Origin: Thamnaconus septentrionalis
Taxonomy: Eukaryota; Chordata; Actinopteri; Tetraodontiformes; Monacanthidae
Direction: 5' to 3'
Assembly (NCBI GenBank): GCA_009823395.1
Contig: CM020510.1
Coordinates: 13,148,273-13,212,272, forward strand
Length of the DNA stretch: 64,000 bases
In this document: in pieces, positions 48,101 through 60,701 of the stretch
How the letters are laid out: every line of letters begins with the position of its first letter
How positions within the stretch are numbered: the first letter of the stretch is position 1
The notes under the pieces: generated by a model
Seen by the model: the letters and a program-made list of their open reading frames with translations, nothing else
Databases searched by the model: none
Told to the model about the DNA's origin: nothing
Position numbers and translations under genes: made by a program

Positions 48101-50923
48101 ACTAATGAGCATTGTCTGCTAGATGCAGATCATTATATAAAGAGGTAGAGAGTTTGTTCTCAACGCTTGCAGTCAACAGCAATAACATTACTCTAGTTAA
48201 ATAGTATTCGATAATAATAATTAAAATGTGAACCTAACCCCAATTAGGCGATGAACCAGCTGCAGCTTTGTTGACATTGAGACAATATTAATCACACAAA
48301 GTGACTGCGGTTGTTTTCTAGCTTGGTTTGCCACAGCCAATTTGAACCTCATTTATAAGCAATTGTACAACTTTTAACCTTTTTTTTTTTTCATATTGAC
48401 GCAGATAGAAAAATATTGTTTTCCGCGCGACAGCTTCAGCAAGAGATAATGAACGCATAACACACGACCAAAGGAAGCAGGCTGCCACTGTGTGGAGGTG
48501 GATGTATAACTGAAGTTTTGCCACACTCTGTGTAATAAATCCTCTTGACTCCTATTATTCATTGCATAATGGCTTCCATTTATCATGGCAAACATTGGGT
48601 AAATTAGCTGCCTGGCGTTTGGCTCAAAAGGTTTCTCTTTTTAAGGGAAGAAATATCTGTCAACACCTTCTTTTATTTAACAAGAAAGAAAAGAAGAAAA
48701 GCACATTATTTCATGTATGCTGCATTTGCATTCTAACATTAAGAAATGTCACTTCAGTGGCATTGAACATTTGGACATATCCTGTGTTTGATTTACCCTA
48801 TATGCATTGTGTGTCACCTTGTAATCCACACATTCTTTTCCCTCATGAGCGCTGCATTGTGTGTAGATGCTCTGATGAAATATATCTGTCGCTTTCTATT
48901 ATATTCATCCCTTTCCTAAAAATGGTAATTAAACAAAAAAAAAAAAAAATGCATCAGAAAGCCTAGAATTAAAGTACTTAATTATGCATTTCACACATTA
49001 ATCTTTCATGATTTGGGAATCAACATTCTTAATTATTCAAAACAGCAAAATGTATGAGAAGTTAAATGTGGAAAAGGCAGACTGGGAGAAAAGAAATACA
49101 AAATGTGCTCAGAGGTGGTGCAGTGCAGAGGGTCCTCTGCAACTCATCCTTCATGGGTGGCCATCAGGTTCGGGTTAAGTCAGAGGAAATAAGCAGAAGG
49201 TCAGATTTTGTCCAATCAAACTAGAGCGCGCTGGATACGATGTGATCAATGGTCTTGGTGCCTCTCTGATTCGATCCCTCTCAGCCCTCCAGCGTCTTGC
49301 CTTTCTGCCCTGTAGAAATCTGTTGCTTGAAAACTTAATTGTTAAGGATTTATTCAGCGGGAATCCTAATGAATTAATTTCATCTGTTTGAAATGGCTGC
49401 GGGAGATAAAGGCCACATTAAAAGGCCATATTTTAATTCATATTTCAACAGAGACGAACCCTTTTATGTTTCGCAACAAGGTCACTCTAGTGCTCTGCTC
49501 TTCCTGGCAATTAGTGTACACACACACAAACACTGAGTGAATTTTTTTACTCCACTGTGTCCTGCATGTAAATGGCTTCCACTTCTGTTTAAGGTCCATC
49601 TGGGGGTTTGGACCTTTGACTCGTGCCTCCGCAATCGCATGCAATCTGACAGTGGCTCTCGGTAAACCTTGACCCCGGCAGTAGAGTTTGCTGCTTCTTG
49701 GCTGAAGGTCACACAGGCGGCTCTGGCGGGGGACGACACAAGGGCCCTCAGCATGTTCCTCTGGCTCACGCTGTCGCCACCACGGCGCGGGTCCACCTCA
49801 ACAAAGAGAGTGGCCTCGGCCAGCGCTTGGCCTCCGCTCCCCTGGTCCTTGAAGGCTTTCGCAAAACACATGTGGCACCCGCGCGTGCCCGCGAAACGCA
49901 GCACAACACAGCGTGGTGCTGCGCGTGCGAATAGTTGACCAAGTCGAGTCTTGGCCTGTCATCTGACGAAGCCTAACAATAGCAGTGAGCAGATGCCAAG
50001 GTTCCAGGGCCAAACAGATGGATGGGCCAAGTGGCATTGGATAAGAATCACCCTCCTTCCACACCAAGGCAGCTTGAGGTCCTGGCTGTCGCCGCGCTCC
50101 AGCATGTTTCTAAGATAATTTCGGGCGGTTGAGGAAATAGACACTTGGCTTTAGCGAAAGTTCACCAACAGCCCACAGGACGGCGGCGGGGATAAAAGAG
50201 ATGCACGCTCGGGGTCCAGGATCCCCACGTCTAATTCCCCCACCCCCTTGCTTGGAAGGCCAGAAGGGAGAAGCGGTATCTCTCCACGAGGGACTGAAAT
50301 ATTAAAGCAGTTATAAACTATCAGGCTGGTCTGGATCACGGCTGACAGCCTGATGTCCTGTGGCCATCAGATTTACGGTGCCACAGGCAGCGTGACAATG
50401 GCTCGAGACATCACAGGCCAGTATTCCTGATTAAAAAAGAGAGTTACAGCCTCTGCCACACAGAAATGTCCCTCTTTTCCCACCCTGAAAAACGGAATTT
50501 CAGTCCAATAACAGTCCGTTTGGTGTGTGTGTCCCTTTTGTTTCAGAGCGAATTCTCTTTTCACGATAACCACTGAGGGAAAAACACCGGCCTCATTATG
50601 AATGCTGGCTTCTCTTAAAAGATGAACTTTCTCTTTTTTCACGTGTCCTATTTGTAATTTTGCCTTTTCATCCTTCTTTTGTACCCGCTGCACCTTCCCT
50701 CAGCGCAGAGACCGTAACGAAACAAAAAAAAACCCAACAACCCTGTGATATCTGGAGCGCAATGAAAGAGAGCCTCTCCCTTCAGAAGAGGGCCTGCTTG
50801 ATGCTGATGCTACACCTCCGAGCCGGGGGATGTGTCGGTTGTTGGCACGCTGCTGTAATTTGAGGAAGAGGAAGTCGTGACCTCTACCTCTCGTCAGCCA
50901 AGCCGCACGCAAGGCGCTAAAAC
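45121..50923. other. Non-coding stretch with candidate conserved segments
   Basis: No gene is recognised. The segments 45121-45360 and 45890-46290 are low in simple repeat and rich in homeodomain-type cores. A 143-codon minus-strand frame at 45865-46296 overlaps the second. A GC-rich patch at 49660-49960 has long frames on both strands without splice or family support. Confidence 0.45.
45149..45158 (+). promoter_or_regulatory. PBX-MEIS consensus site
   Basis: TGATTGACAG is an exact match to the PBX-MEIS/PREP heterodimer decamer. It lies in a mixed-complexity segment with ATTA/TTAAT cores nearby. About 0.1 exact matches are expected in 64 kb counting both strands. Confidence 0.45.
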
Positions 50924-50959
50924 CCCCTCTCCGGTCGGCGTTCACCGACCGGAGAGGGG
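50924..50959. repeat. Perfect GC-rich hairpin, 15-bp stem and 6-nt loop
   Basis: CCCCTCTCCGGTCGG (50924-50938) and its exact reverse complement (50945-50959) flank the loop CGTTCA. The stem has 12 G-C pairs. The rough expectation for such a structure in 64 kb is below 0.001. No gene end, T-tract or repeat boundary explains it. Confidence 0.95.
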
Positions 50960-52782
50960 CAGATTGTGTAATTGCCCTGAGTGGAGCAGGAGAGGGTGCT
51001 TAGCCGGTGTAATTTAGGAGCAAGGCATATGGATAGGATTGGGGCCACGGAAGAGACTGGGATGGTCAGCAGTGATTAGACAGAAGGGCTCTCCTGAGAG
51101 CAGGGGCGGAAAGGAAGGGGAGCTGGGGGAGGGGCGCCAACCCGATGACACCGTCGAAAGGCAGCAAAGTTTGCTGACCGTAGTTTGGGGACTTCATAAG
51201 GGTTTCCTGTGAGGACCTTATTATGGACATTGACCGCTCAGGTAGTTTCCAAAAGCAAACAGGACAAGCAGGTTGCTATGCTCAGTGAAAATGTCCCCAT
51301 GGTCAGCAGCAGCAGCGGCATAGGTTCCCAGAGGACGAGGAGCCTGGTTCTTTAATGCTACGCTGCAGCAGCATTAGGTTATGATTACGAACCACTATGA
51401 GATTCAAAAAACAAGTAGGGGAAAAAAGGCCACAGTGTAGATAAATAAACACCCTGCGGTTCAAAAGGTCTCGGCTGATAAGATTGGGAAACGATGACCC
51501 CTTGGGAACCTCTGGAGGCGATCCGACGGCGGGATGCAGCAGCAGACCCATCACGCCAGCCAATGAATACACAATGCCGGCGGTCGTCGAGCAGCCCCCT
51601 CCTCCCCCAAGCCCCCGCCGGCTCTTATTTATCTGAACGCGCAGAACGTAAATGGAAAACTGCAAATAGCACTCAGCACCTTCACGCTGCCCATGTCAGT
51701 TTGGACATTAAGTGTAATGAAAGCCACACGTCTCCCGTCCGGACGACCCGGGAAAATGATGCAGCTCAAATGAACCTGCCTGCCTCTCAGTTAAATGTTT
51801 TCACACTTCACACTCCATTATGGCGGCGCTGATGTGAGCGGCTCCAGGTGAGCGGCGCCGGCGGAGGGCTGTCGGGAGAGGAACCGGCGGTGGCGGCGTG
51901 GTCCTGTGAGTGCGAGTGGGGGGACTGGAAATGGGAATCGGAGCCACAGCTCATTGGGGACATCAGGCCGCCACGCCGAGGACAGGGAACACGACTCATT
52001 AGGTATGGGCCTGTGCACCTTCGACATTGAGCTGCATGTTAATGTGAAAGGACAGCGAGCGGAGACTCCAGGCTAAGGCTACGCTAGGCTAGGCTAGCAA
52101 GGCTGCTGCTGCTCGGGAACTAATAGCAACGATGGAAACGTCTTATCCTGCTAAAGCTGGCTGTTGTACTTTAGTACTTAAAAAAGTCATTAGCTTTGCA
52201 TCAGGTTTTGTCTGAGAGTTGCTCGGAACTTCTCGGGGAGGAAAAAAACAACAAATGACGGATTAAAAATGTCACGACAAGAAAGTTTTGGATCTTCCAG
52301 GGGGATCGTTAAAAGCAAGCGAGCACTGATGGAGGCTGCCGGAGAGTGAAAACCTTTATTATAGCAATGAGGGATATTAGCCGTTCTTTACTGGCGTCAA
52401 CAGTGTTGAAAATTTTTACACTTGACATTAATTGCCTTTCTCAAGTAATGGATTTTTTTTTTTTAAACCTCAAGTGCACTTTTATGTGGCTGAGTTAAAT
52501 ATGGAGGAGGGCTGTAATGAATGTTGACACGAGTCAGCCAGATATTTTTTTTTCCTTTTTGCGAGGTTGAGATGTCAGCGAAGAGCCACTGCGACGGCAT
52601 TTACCGCTTAACAAACGGCAGAGTGAGTGCGCTCGCGCAGACCGCGCAGGAATGCAGACGAAGCAGCATCAATTCAGGCGACGTTAAGTGGGCTAAGCCG
52701 CCTGGTGAGCGATTACCCCACATCAAATATATGGTGATGAAGTGTGTTTAAATGCCAGGAAAACAAATTGGGTCTTGTTTGC

Positions 52783-52786
<4 letters not shown>

Positions 52787-52816
<30 letters not shown>
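52787..52816. repeat. A30 tract
   Basis: This is an uninterrupted poly(A) of 30 bases. No retrotransposon body was recognised upstream. Confidence 0.95.
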
Positions 52817-52818
<2 letters not shown>

Positions 52819-53545
52819 TTCCTTTCTTTTTTCCACGGCAAAGCGTAATTAGATGCCCGCGGACACATCTGATGGAACAATGAGCCGCTCTCCCGGTTTA
52901 GACGTCGCGCGCAATTACGACGAGAGGGAAGCGACCGATTCCGATACCACCTCAACCATTTGCATTCATCTCTCCATTGTCCTCGCCGGCTCCCCCGAGA
53001 GACTGCGAGACTTCTCCGATAATTGATGCGAGCCAAGTGCATGTGCAGCTGTGCAGATTCCGTTTGCGAGAACCTCTCGACTTCTCGCTCCCTCCAATTA
53101 GGAGATTGCAACGACGGAGCGGAAGGGGACAAACTTTATCTTTTTTTACATTTTAAAATCGAGCGGCCTTGTTAATTATTTCGGGGCGGCCTAGCCGGTG
53201 CGGTGTAGTTACAAGGTAGCGTTGTTTAAATACATTTGGGTCAACAAAGTTGCGAGGCGGGGCCGGGGTGGATTGTGGCAAATTGAGCTTTAGGTGCACG
53301 AGCAGGTTCCTTCCACTTGTTGTTGACTTAGTTCAGTCTTCAGAATGTGTTGACAATAACAATACGTCGCCAGCCGTGTTCTTCAGAGTCTGCTTTTTTT
53401 TTGTTTTGTTTTGCTTTGCCGATGATCTTGTGTTTCAACAGAGGTGTCCCAGATTTAAGCAGATTTATGGTGGATTTTCAGTCCCTATTTGAGGTGGTAT
53501 AGTATTCCCTCCGGACAAACACTCCCACTCACTCACGCCAAAGTG

Positions 53546-53579
53546 AACAACAACAACAACAGCAGCAGCAACAACAACC
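53546..53579. repeat. CAA/CAG trinucleotide array
   Basis: This is an interrupted array of CAA and CAG units. In one frame it would be poly-Gln, but no gene context is seen. Confidence 0.9.
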
Positions 53580-54201
53580 AGAAGTGAGGTCCCTATGCAA
53601 GAAGCCGGGAGCCTCGCGAGCACTCAGCTGCGTTGTTGCTGTGTTTTGTTTGTCGTCCTTGTTGCCTACCTGCAGTGATTCATGTGTTTACCCGGCTGGC
53701 TTCCTGCTCTCATATTTTAGCGGCAGAATTCGTTCTTTCTTTCTCTTCCAGTTGGGGGTCTTTATAGACTTCTGGAGGCTGCACTGTTGCCGGGTAGTCC
53801 AATCCCAAACTCCTTGCGACTCATCTCGAGTTTGCGGTTGCTAATGAGGCGTCTTGGATTATCGCTCACGAGACGGCCGTTTCTCAGCGCAGCCCTGCAG
53901 TGGTTAATCGCTCTCCTGAGGACTTTGGATCTTCCCTTCCCTCCCACCGTGCTGCGATCACCCACTTGTTCTCAGTTTGTCCCTAACTTGCGTGGGCCGG
54001 GCAGAGTGTTGTGTTCATCCCCGCTGAAAAGAGGGTGTTTTCCCCCCCTAGAGACTAATCCCGACTTACTCCTGCACAGAATCCCGCATGCCGCTGTTTT
54101 CGCCGAGCTGGTGGAGTTGTAGCGAGCGCCACAGCGAGATCCACCCCACCCTACCCAACCCCACCCCGGCCGCATCCTCGCTGTTTTCGCGCGCGCAGCA
54201 T

Positions 54202-54241
54202 CCCACCCCACCCCACCCCACCCCACCCCACCCCACCCCAC
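54202..54241. repeat. (CCCCA)n pentanucleotide array
   Basis: This is a run of seven CCCCA units (preceded by one CCCA). The minus strand is (TGGGG)n, which has more than four G4 runs with one-base loops and so fits a G-quadruplex. A looser C-rich stretch of similar type lies just upstream (54139-54168). Confidence 0.95.
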
Positions 54242-57200
54242 ATTACACGCTCTTCATCTGTTTCCAGAGGTGAGATTTTCGAAATCGGGTGGGAGTGTGT
54301 CCAATGGCATTAGAGCCACTGTGGAGCTTGAATCGCAGATTAGAGCAGAGGAGGGGACTCAGCCGAGTGGGGGCTTGAATTGGGAGGCGATGCGGTGGCG
54401 GGATAGCAGGGACGGGACTGGAGGCACTCCGGGAGGGTGGACAGCTCTCATCAGGCAACCGGCTGGAAGGATGTGGGAGTGTTGGGAGAGATGGGATAGG
54501 GAGGCTAGCGATGAATGAGAAGAAGAAAAAAAAAGTGGGGTGGGCTCAAATCGACTGCTATGGAGATGAAACACCGGAGACTAATAAAGGATTCCCTTGA
54601 AGAACAGCGAGGGCTTGGGAGCCTTTCTAGTTTGTCACATACCTGCTGGTGCTCGAGCGGGCCAATTTATTACCGTCCCCGCCTCCACCCGACCACCACC
54701 ACCTCTGAAATCTTTATGTCGGCGTCATCTGTTTTTTACGTCCTGTCGGCACGTTTTCTAATTTTTCTCCTTTCACCGTCGCCGGAACGCAACATCTGGG
54801 TGCACTCAGGCGCCAAAAGACGGCGATTCTTCAAAAATATTGTTGTCAGTGTCTCCTGGTTTTGCAAACTCACAAAAGATTAGTTTGTTTCGTTCTCTTT
54901 CTTTCCTTTTTGGATGACGACATTATGCGTGAAACAAGAATCCCACTGTCTAAGGGAGTAATAGGGCTCTGAAATTATTTACGTCCGGCTGAACTTCAAA
55001 CGTTACCGACATTAATCTTGTATGTGCTGTTCGTTCACAGTGTGTGTGCGTGTGTGTGTGTGCCGGTGAAGGAGTCCATCAGTCTTTTTAGCGCTCATTA
55101 ATACAAGTCAGCCACATAAATAACATGACTCTGGGCGAGTTTGGGCTCTTGGTATTTGTAAACAATATGAGCTTGTCAGTGTTTTTTTTTTTGGTTTTCT
55201 CCCCCTGGATACAAGTTACCTGTCTGCACTCCAGTCAATCTGTCACCAAGGCGGCTCCACCCAAACACTGCCTCCTCTCTTCTCATGTAGTCGCGTCAAT
55301 TACGCGTTTAAAAAAGTCACGGTTTGCGCGGCACTAATATTTTCTGTCACAGTGTTCGCTCTCTGCCTCCCACAGAAAACGGCAGGAATCCCTCAGGTCG
55401 TGTGCAGCGTGAAGCAAGACTTTTATTATTTTAGCATTTATTTTATTATTTCCAACTTAAGGCACAGGTTCACTTGGTGCTCTGTGATATTTTGGCTCGA
55501 GGTTATCGTACCGTGCGAATCTGCTACCCGCCCACACTTACATAGTTTTTTTTTTTTTTTCCTTAAGCATATTTGTCACGAGTGGTGGCAGGAAAACACT
55601 GGGCACTACGGATGAATATTGTTGATTAATTTCCTCATTTTGGCCCGAGAGGAGTCTTGTGCTTGATGACGAGTCAGAACTGCTGCTGGGAACGACACAT
55701 CTACCAACCGGCCGTTAATAAATGGAGACTTTGTCTTTACTCATTTCTCACCAGATGTTTTGCTGAGAGTGACGGTGCGGAAAACAAAAATTGGTTTCAC
55801 AATGCTATTATCACTGCTGAGATAATTCGCATTTCTATTGGGATGTCTTCTGGTTAGTAATGCAATGTAATTTACTCATTGCCTGATCATTTTTGTCCTC
55901 TTTGCTTCAAACCTGGGCTGGTTTTCCCTGCATTCAGCTGACTCCTTTGTACTTGAATGCTTTTGATCAGATATCAACCAGAGCTGGTCAGAAATTTATC
56001 TGGACAAAACTTGGAGTTTCACATTTTTATCAGCGAAAATCAAGTCAGATGCTTGACAGCAAGCAATGTATCCTCCCTCCCTGTCTTTTTCCACAGATGC
56101 CATTTCTATCATATTGTGGGTTTGGGGTCTTACATTGGAAGAATAAATCTCGTTGTAATGTGGGGCAGATTGCTTGTCCCCAAGATCACACGATTTGGAA
56201 AATGATTTGAGTGGTTTCATCTTAACCCTTTTTTCACACTTCCTGGCATCAGCGTAACCATCGGCAACTCCTCCAGGAGACCAACCTGTCTCCTCGCAAG
56301 TGCGGAAATTAGGACAACTAGCCGGCACCAGCCAGCTATTTACACTACACCGAGCCAAGCCGTCATTATTATTCAAATTCATTCAATTGCAAAAAAAAGG
56401 GGGGTGGAGGGAAGCGGAGGAGGGGGGGGGGAGGGGTCTCGTGAAGATGAGGAATCGCAGATAATTAGTGAGAAGGCACTTTGTTTTGAACCCCGCCACT
56501 CGGGCGGCTCGGGATGCGCTGTGAAGGTTGGGTGATAAACAACCAATGGGAAAAGGGAAAAAAAAACAACACAAGGAGGTGTGGGGGGAGGGGTGGAGAG
56601 GTGGAGTGGTGGGGAGGTAAGAAGAGAAAGAGAGACAACGAGACGCTTTCATCTGAAGCCACGTGGAGAGATAAGTCTGAGGAATAATCAACTGTTGTGC
56701 TGCAGCTAGACAGCTGCGGAATTAGCCACCCTCAATCTGATTGTCCCCGCCACTTTAATCCCTAATGCAGATAAATATGACTGTGAAGTCGTTGGGAAGA
56801 GAGAGCGTGAGGGAGCGAGGGAGCGGGAGAGGGCTGCAGCAGCCGAGTCTGGCCCGCCTCGCAGCCTTTGAATGCGGATGAAACGGGTCCACGGCAGCGG
56901 CACTGATGTGACGTTCGCTCCGCCCGCCGCCTCTGTTTGTCCGTCTGGCCGCTGGATGTTGCCTATACGTGTCATTGTTTCCATTCCATTTCACGGCAAT
57001 CGGCCTTGGCGAGGGAAAAGTGCCTTTTTTTTTTTTTTTTTTTTTTATCCTTGAGCTGTGTCTTTGTCACATCAAGGCCTCTGGCTCAGGCTGGCTGACG
57101 ATTTATTTTTTTTTTCCTTTCAGAAGCCCCCAAAAAATGTGCCTCCCTGCCCGTTTGTGCGAGTGTGTGAGTGTCCTCACTCAGTGCGAGATGCCGAGCG

Positions 57201-58129
57201 CTGCTGAAGTTTTGCTTCCCAGTGCATAGTTTGTTGTTTTTTTAAAAAAAAATATCGCACACAAGTTTGTTTGGCCGCACTCAGTACGCTGAAGTAGTGA
57301 CGGATCTATTTTGGGTTAAAAGAGTCCCTGTCGAAAGGAGAATCGCATTAGCGCGTCAACAGACATGCAAGGCTTTTAGAGAGCGCGGAAGCCTTTGCGA
57401 AGCAAAAAGGAATCTTTTTTCATCAAATCCAAGCTCGCATTTTTCACAAATTGGACGGCCGCACCTCCCCACTATTTTTCCTAAACACGTTTGTGCCTGG
57501 TTATTTGAACCGTCTGTTTCCTTGGAGTACAATCGCTGATGGATGCGGGCCGAAGATGCGGCACCCGCTAATTGCGCCTGCTTCTGATTCGCTGAGAGCG
57601 CCTTTGACGTGGCGCACAGATTCACAACTACGCCGTTGTTGTTGTTGTTTCTGATAGAATTTCACTTTTAATTGCGTTGGGGTTGGTCTTTTTGCTGGTG
57701 GGGTGATTAATCACACACCCCCTTTTTTTTTTCCTGTTGGCACATTCGCAACACGCCAACAGACTGCGGTACCCTCACGCATGTCCGCGTGCACGGGGGA
57801 GGGAGGCTTGTTGTGAGGTGATCGATCAAGCGGCGTCGCCGTTCCACAGCGCCACCCGTCCTCCTCCTCCTCCTCCCCTCCGACGCCACCAACAGGCCGA
57901 TTTGTCTCACTCGACACCTCAAAAAACGATGCGCGTCTGCGCACGTGGAGCCTCAGCACCTCTCCCGTTTTCTTATCTCCCTGCCCGACGCTTAATACAG
58001 CAATTATACAGCGGGGGGGTTGAGGGGGTGCCGACGTTGCGGTTTCCCTGTTAACTCTTGCCAGCTGAGGTTAGTCACAGCCAGAGGCGCACACTGTTAC
58101 CTGTAACCCCCTACAATGGGTTCTAAATT
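54242..58129. other. Non-coding stretch, purine-rich patches
   Basis: No gene is recognised. It holds a TG array (55041-55062), G-rich quadruplex-like patches (56399-56436, 56575-56617), a T-run (57027-57046) and a CCT-rich patch near 57857-57875. Confidence 0.45.
56399..56617 (+). repeat. Two G-rich, quadruplex-prone patches
   Basis: Positions 56399-56436 and 56575-56617 each contain at least four runs of three or more G with short purine or T loops. They are separated by mixed sequence. This shows structural potential only. Confidence 0.6.
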
Positions 58130-58416
58130 TCGACAGAGGGGCCGGAGCAGGAGCAGGTGGTGTTTTGGTGGCCCACCTCATAGGAGGAAAAATATGTCAC
58201 ATGTGCCTTAACGTCAATTAAAAATGAATAAAAGCAAAGTTACAACAAAATATATCTTTGAAGCCTCACAACATTTAGCTCTTTATTGAAATGGCTCTTA
58301 AAACACTGAAAAGATTTATGAAATACAGCTATTTTATGACTTAGTGACTATTAATATAACTTCTTCAAGTTCAGCAGGCCGCATATGGCCCGCGGGCCGT
58401 AGTTTGCCCATGCCTG
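58130..58416 (-). mobile_element. hAT-type transposon fragment
   Basis: Read on the minus strand from 58416 the sequence begins CAGGCATGGGCAAACTACGG followed by a CCCGCGGGCC block. This is a widespread hAT-type terminus (CAGGGGTGGGCAAACTACGGCCCGCGGGCC pattern). The interior is AT-rich with no transposase frame. The other end near 58130 is a guess: no matching terminus or 8-bp duplication was found, so the copy may be truncated. Confidence 0.65.
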
Positions 58417-58425
58417 TGCTAGTAC

Positions 58426-58700
58426 ATAGATAGATAGATTGATAGATGAGTGCTTTATTTATTGCAAAGGAAATTCAGTTTCTCAGCTGCACAATCACTT
58501 CATAAAAAGTGCATCGAGAGTCAAAGGATAATTAAGATGAAGATTTGAATTAAAAAAGGAGGATTTTAAAAGTAAAATACAAAATTTCAAGATGTAAAGT
58601 GCGAAGTGCATCCTAGGCCCACCTGTGTGCTTGCGTTAAAGAGCCTGCTGGCTGTAGGAAGGAAGGATCTCTTGAGTCTGTCAGTGAGAGGAGCTTCTTT
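58426..58700 (-). mobile_element. 5'-truncated LINE, 3' end with tandem-repeat tail
   Basis: On the minus strand, a degenerate coding end includes LKRSFLPTASRLFNA, like the C-terminal residues of teleost LINEs. It is followed by an AT-rich 3' UTR and the sequence GAATTTCCTTTGCAATAAAT, then a TCTATC-type tail (58426-58446). The pattern 'GAATTTCC...AATAAA...(TCTA)n' is familiar from teleost L2/Rex-type LINEs; the exact clade is uncertain. A frame change is visible at the start of the coding remnant, and a frame continuing towards 58807 may be more of it. Severe 5' truncation is usual for LINE copies. It lies 10 bp from a hAT terminus. Confidence 0.7.
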
Positions 58701-60670
58701 GCCTCCCGCTGATCGAGCTCCTCAGCCCCGGTAACTTCCACCGTTAGCTCTCGCCGCTGCTGTCGATATTGCGTCACTCCTCCTGCGCGGGGGCTTCGCC
58801 TCATCAATCAGCCGCTTTACAATCTTTCCATCTGGCGTAAAGGCCTCGTCGGGTCGACGGAGCAATTAGCGCTACAGTGGCATTGAGCAGGTAAACATAT
58901 TAGCTCTGCTGCCGCGCGCCGCTCCTTTATTGTTGCCCACACGTGCCATCCCCCTGCCTGGCTTCCCCTCCCCTCCTTCCCCACTCCCCCGCCTCTTCCT
59001 TCCCGCGACTCCCCCGCTTTTCATGCTCCGCTCTGCCCGCCGCCCTCCTGCTTCCGTCCCTTGCAACTCGGACCCTTTCATGTTGATTTCAAAACTGGCA
59101 AGTCGGCGAGATGAAAAGTGGAGCGGAGTCGGTCGGCGAGAGCCAATTTCCTCCGTCTCTTGTGAAGATTAGCGGAGGCTCATTGAAACGTATGCCGCGT
59201 GTTAAGGAACCTGCCAAATGACAGCGCACGGTTGGGGGATTCATAATTATCTTTTTATTACGCTGCATGTATAATGACTGCCCCCATTATAAAAACTCGA
59301 GATGATGTACACAATTACATTACTGCCCTCGACGGCAGCAGAAGTGAAGGTGCTCCGTGTGCATGGCGGGTGACGACTGCCGTTGCCGCCTTTTCTCGAT
59401 GTTAATTTGTGGAATTTCTGTGGAAAAATTATGAATCTGACACTAAACTCATACCTGCAGCTGTTTAAAAAACAAAAGATTGTTAATGAAGGTATTTTCC
59501 CTCAAGTATTCTTTTTTTGTGTGTGTGCTTAAAGCAAAATTGGATTCACAGGTTCCATCTGGCAAACAGTTGGTTTGAGGTGTCGCCGAAAAGAGAATTA
59601 TTGACAATTTAAAAGCAAGGTCTGAGTGCAAGCAGCGCATTTGGACAGTTTGAGGTCTTTGTATCTCCCTCCTTCTGAAGCCTCATGAATGCATTCCCAA
59701 GTCTCATAAATCAATGATTTCTCTTGGAAAAACTCTATTCCGCTCATGCAGATTCAAGGCCCTAAAAACCGGAGGAGGGAACCGATGGTAATTGTGTTTG
59801 CCTCCGCTTGTACCCCGTGCAAACAACGGCCACCGTCGGAGGGCATTTACGTGCAAACATTTACACATTAAGTGCCAGGATGCAGGAGACGCGGAGCAAC
59901 TTCTGGGGGTTTTATGGCTTTTTGATGGGATGGAGCCGGTGGGTTTGTTTGGCTGCAGTATTTCTGTCATCCCGCCGCAAACGGCAAAACAACGGGACTT
60001 CGCGGCTCGTGAATTGACTCCGTTATTAACCCCATAAATCACCGGCGCGCTGATGGTTTTTCATATATGAGACAATTCATCAGATTCTCCCGCCTATCGC
60101 TCTTATTTGCGGCGGGGAGGGCGGGCCCGGCACGCACGAAGGCGCGAACTCGTGCGCGGACGTGAGTTTCGTCGTGCAAATGGTGGCGAGTCTTCGATGC
60201 GACAGCGGCACGATGCATCTTCGCTCCGTCGCTGTTTTATTTATTTTTGGAAAATACGGCGGCCTGTAAGAGCCCTCTCGCATCCATCCCTCAAATTAAT
60301 GGCGTCAGACGAGGTATTTGCAGTTCGGGGGCCACTCGGCTACAAGGATAAAACATGCTCCCTTTCAAGAATATTCCCTGCTCTTCCCGTGGCTTTTCTT
60401 AAAAAATACAGAGGCTCGATAAGATTATAGGTAATGAAGAGGAATGGATTGGGGCAAAGCAGAAGCGAAGTGGGACGGAAGGGGGGAGGGAGGGGGATTT
60501 ACTCCATGACCAGCAGCTTTGTGATAGTGATTTAGGAGGTCAGAGAAGAAAGATAAAGGCCTGTGCATTATTAATGCTGAGGGGATCCAACCTGATGTGA
60601 TTGGAAGTTTCTGCCTGCGCTCTCGCTGTGGAAAAACTAGAATTCATCAAAGTGCCAGAGTGTCAGCGTG

Positions 60671-60672
<2 letters not shown>

Positions 60673-60700
<28 letters not shown>
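60673..60700. repeat. TG microsatellite
   Basis: This is an uninterrupted 28-bp TG array. Confidence 0.95.

Positions 60701-60701
<1 letters not shown>

Larger units (their letters stand above)
50960..54201. other. Non-coding stretch with tracts
   Basis: No gene is recognised. A30 lies at 52787-52816, and a CAA/CAG array at 53546-53579. A strong pyrimidine tract ending CTCTTCCAG at about 53750 resembles a splice acceptor, but no donor or family match makes an exon of what follows. Confidence 0.45.

Noticed and set aside
49482..49938. Long frames on both strands in a GC-rich patch
   Set aside because: The minus-strand frame has somewhat coding-like third positions. However, both strands are open, no splice sites bound it and I recognise no protein.
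53750..53844. Exon-like sequence after a strong pyrimidine tract and CAG
   Set aside because: The frame reaches a stop without a convincing donor and the peptide resembles nothing known. Acceptor-like tracts are common in pyrimidine-rich DNA.
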